From a virus, in the IMG/VR virus record IMGVR_UViG_3300006637_000782, positions 1 to 23,220 of that record: DNA of 23,220 nt, one strand, 5' to 3'. Shown piece after piece: positions 21,290-23,220 of this stretch. The notes beneath the pieces were generated by a model, which worked only from the letters and a program-made list of their open reading frames with translations, was not told the origin of the DNA and ran no database searches. The position numbers were made by a program, and so were the translations under genes. How positions within the stretch are numbered: position 1 is the first letter of the stretch; every line of letters starts with the position of its first letter.

Positions 21290-22767
21290 TAGTAGTACTC
21301 CCGTTTACGAGGATAATACTCGTCCTCGCGCTCTTCGTTCTCCAGCGCGATAAACCCGCCCTGACGAAACCTCATTAAAGCTAACGTCATGCTATCACAA
21401 AAGTCGTCATGATCGCCATTCGGAAATGAAGCCACCTCTTCGATGACCTCATCCGAAAACTTCTTGTCACTTGGTGCCCATACTACCCCAGCCTCGAACA
21501 ACGGCGCAACCATGTGCATTCGGGTGGTTTTGTCCAACCCGCCTCCGCCTGTTCTTTTCCCCGGAGAGAAGCCAAGTGCTGGAATACCGCGAAGCCGCAA
21601 CTCGTCGATAAGCGGGCGACCTGACGCCTTTGCTTCGACCAGCACCATATCTGGCTCCCAGTATTCGTATTCTTCATACGCCACCTCCTTCAGCTCTGGA
21701 AAGTTCCATCTACCACGTTGGGCATCCAGCAAGATGATGTTATCGGCTTCCCCCTCGTCCGGCTCAAAGATCCCCCAAGTGGTGATCGCCGAATAGTCAG
21801 CCGTTTCTTTCTTTGAAAAAGCGGTGTCGTAAGCTTGTAAAATGTACTTGAGCGGTGGGATCTTCTCCTTCTCCCAAGACTTCCACCAATCTCTGCGGAC
21901 AATCGCGGACTCCGTCGATGTCGGCTGCTGCTGCCACTGCGCGCTCCACTTGCCAACAGGAAGCGAGGCTTTGATTGAAAGGAGAGCATCCTTCTCCCAG
22001 AACTCCGGCCAAAGCGGATTACCGCTAGGCAGAATAGCCGGGAACTCGATAACCTCCCACTTGTCCGCCATCGTATCGGAGGACTGGTTCGCCAGTAGAC
22101 GACCTGTCAGGTCCTTTTTTCCCCAGCGCGTCATAACGACGATAATCGCACCACCAGGCTGCAAACGCTGGCGGGGACCAGAAGTGTACCACTCATACGC
22201 ATGGTCAAACGCTGTCTCGCTCAGAGCATCTTGTTCCGAGTGAGGGTCATCGATGATGAACAGGTCTGCGCCACGGCCCGTAACTGCAGCGCCCACGCCA
22301 GCGGCAAAGTACTCGCCGCCCTTGTTGGTGCCCCACTTACCCGCGCCCTTGTTGTCTTCCTTCAAAACCGTGTTTGGAAAGATCTCTTTGTACGCAGGGT
22401 CGTCGATCAGATCTCGAACCTTGCGGCCAAAGCGCACCGCCAGTTCCGTGTTGTGCGTAGCCTGAATAATCTTGAGCTTCGGGTTTCGTCCCAAGAACCA
22501 GGCAGGCATCAAGAAAGACGCAAACTCGGACTTAGAATGACGAGGCGGCATGTTGATGATCAGGCGTTTGATCTCCCCACGCGCTACCGCTTCAAGCTTT
22601 CCTGCAATCACACGGTGGTGAGCGCCCTCAATGAAGTTCTCATACACATGATGGGCAAACGCCATAAACTTGTTCTGGGCCTTCTCTCGAAGGTCCAGCT
22701 TCCGTTTAGCCTCGGTAAGCGCCAAAATCTCTTTCAGCGCCTCTTCCGGCAGTCCGTGCAAATTCAT
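21289..22767 (-). CDS. terL: Terminase large subunit
   Basis: 492 residues; ATG at 22767 overlaps the stop of the repeat gene as ATGA. ATPase domain: Walker A at 73-81 (MPPRHSKSE), Walker B at 169-175 (LFIIDDP), coupling motif VVMTRW at 210-215. RNase H-like nuclease: Asp314 (QAYDTAFSK), Glu378 (LVEAKASGRPLIDEL), Asp452/454/455 (NGDHDDFCDSM). The protein pumps DNA into the procapsid through the portal and cuts the concatemer. Length is normal for this family. The usual small terminase gene is not visible in the window; the upstream ORF has a different character. Confidence 0.95.
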   Translation of the reverse strand: MNLHGLPEEALKEILALTEAKRKLDLREKAQNKFMAFAHHVYENFIEGAHHRVIAGKLEAVARGEIKRLIINMPPRHSKSEFASFLMPAWFLGRNPKLKIIQATHNTELAVRFGRKVRDLIDDPAYKEIFPNTVLKEDNKGAGKWGTNKGGEYFAAGVGAAVTGRGADLFIIDDPHSEQDALSETAFDHAYEWYTSGPRQRLQPGGAIIVVMTRWGKKDLTGRLLANQSSDTMADKWEVIEFPAILPSGNPLWPEFWEKDALLSIKASLPVGKWSAQWQQQPTSTESAIVRRDWWKSWEKEKIPPLKYILQAYDTAFSKKETADYSAITTWGIFEPDEGEADNIILLDAQRGRWNFPELKEVAYEEYEYWEPDMVLVEAKASGRPLIDELRLRGIPALGFSPGKRTGGGGLDKTTRMHMVAPLFEAGVVWAPSDKKFSDEVIEEVASFPNGDHDDFCDSMTLALMRFRQGGFIALENEEREDEYYPRKREYY

Positions 22768-23220
22768 CTAGGACGTACCCCAGGTCGATACGGTGTGTAC
22801 CCCGGCGCAGGGAGCGCACGAGATGGATCTTCGCCATACAGAGAAGGTCCCGGCCCAGTCTGTAGATAAGGCGCAATCTTCGGACGCATAGCCTCGATCG
22901 GCTGACATGTCACGCCGCCACCAGGAACAGGGACTTTCTGGTAACCAGGGGGGCATTCGAAGTCGACCGTCGGTAGGATGTCCCCGGTGGTTTCTCCGCC
23001 TTCGTAGATAGGGCCGTCGCCAGTATCTCCACCGCCAGTATCTCCACCGCCAGTATCTCCACCGCCAGTCTCTCCACCGCCAAGCTCTCCACCGCCAGTA
23101 TCTCCACCGCCAGTATCTACGCCGCCAGTATCTCCACCGCCAGTATCTACGCCGCCAGTCTCTCCACCGCCAAGCTCTACGCCGCCAGTCTCTCCACCGC
23201 CAAGCTCTACGCCGCCAGTC
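22764..23220 (-). CDS. Pentapeptide-repeat protein upstream of terminase (5' end missing)
   Basis: The frame is open from the right edge to TGA at 22764, which overlaps the terminase start; no start codon is visible, so the N-terminus lies outside. The first 60 residues are twelve units of (T/L)GG(G/V)(D/E). Then come TGDGPIYEGGETTGDILPTV and a two-Cys segment FECPPGYQKVPVPGGGVTCQ, and a Pro-rich tail ending GYTPYRPGVRPR. The frame is chosen because it stays open throughout and meets the terminase start exactly; a competing ORF at 22910-23107 on the same strand stops short. The repeat may form a flexible acidic spacer. It does not look like a small terminase. Function unknown. Confidence 0.7.
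   Translation of the reverse strand, partial: TGGVELGGGETGGVELGGGETGGVDTGGGDTGGVDTGGGDTGGGELGGGETGGGDTGGGDTGGGDTGDGPIYEGGETTGDILPTVDFECPPGYQKVPVPGGGVTCQPIEAMRPKIAPYLQTGPGPSLYGEDPSRALPAPGYTPYRPGVRPR
23040..23219. repeat. 15-base tandem repeat with 30- and 60-base higher order
   Basis: Twelve 15-base units (plus-strand form TCTCCACCGCCAGTA and variants). On the minus strand they code TGGVE LGGGE twice, TGGVD TGGGD twice, then TGGGE LGGGE and TGGGD TGGGD. Variants group in pairs and in blocks, so expansion has occurred by whole 30- and 60-base blocks. The array continues past the right edge. Confidence 0.92.

Noticed and set aside
22910-23107. Minus-strand ORF with LAVEI repeats over the 15-base array
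   Set aside because: A different frame of the same repeat; it stops 140 bases before the terminase, while the (T/L)GG(G/V)(D/E) frame stays open and overlaps the terminase start exactly.
23040-23219. CRISPR array
   Set aside because: Units are contiguous 15-base coding repeats without spacers, and no cas genes are present.
23040-23219. RTX calcium-binding repeats
   Set aside because: The unit is five residues and lacks the nine-residue GGxGxDxUx pattern.

Overview
This window is part of a tailed double-stranded DNA bacteriophage (Caudoviricetes): the packaging, head, lysis, neck and tail-fibre section of a late region. Every gene I can support lies on the minus strand, so transcription runs from the right edge to the left edge. 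Genes are packed with stop/start overlaps (TAATG, TGATG or ATGA) at ten or more junctions, and no stretch of 300 bases lacks a gene. The P22-type portal, two P22 gp4-like adaptor proteins and the absence of any tape-measure, tail-tube or sheath gene between neck and fibres suggest a short-tailed (podovirus-like) virion. Several small conserved proteins are types I recall from marine viral metagenomes. The membrane-tailed endolysin and a DUF6127-like protein are types I recall from phages and gene transfer agents of Alphaproteobacteria. A marine phage of an alphaproteobacterium is therefore the best guess, but it is an inference.

Layout, in transcription order. (1) Right edge, 23220-22764: an incomplete gene with twelve tandem pentapeptide-coding 15-bp repeats. 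(2) 22767-18809: terminase large subunit and an 826-residue portal. (3) 18805-17556: a small basic protein, then a lysis cassette of amidase endolysin with a C-terminal membrane segment, an Rz-like inner spanin and an overlapping Rz1-like lipoprotein. (4) 17554-16502: a cysteine-rich protein, a small helical protein and a GroES-like co-chaperonin with no GroEL partner. (5) 16492-13581: scaffold-like protein, a conserved unknown, a probable decoration protein and the major capsid protein, followed by a strong terminator hairpin with a UUCG loop (13517-13549). (6) 13405-9024: small structural proteins, two basic or membrane proteins, and two adaptor-like neck proteins. (7) 9012 to the left edge: a receptor-binding block with a 36-residue GTG-start ORF, two paralogous fibres with YadA-like head repeats, two small tail proteins, a ten-blade propeller-repeat protein, a tail assembly chaperone, a 22-residue-repeat protein, a fibre with a probable promoter upstream, and a second propeller-repeat protein cut by the left edge.

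The terminase and portal package DNA into a procapsid built by capsid, scaffold and decoration proteins, with the GroES-like protein probably helping a host GroEL fold capsid. The adaptors close the neck. The large set of repeat-rich fibres and propellers is the likely host-recognition array, and the amidase and spanins release progeny. No integrase, replication gene, tRNA, CRISPR array or reverse transcriptase was seen.
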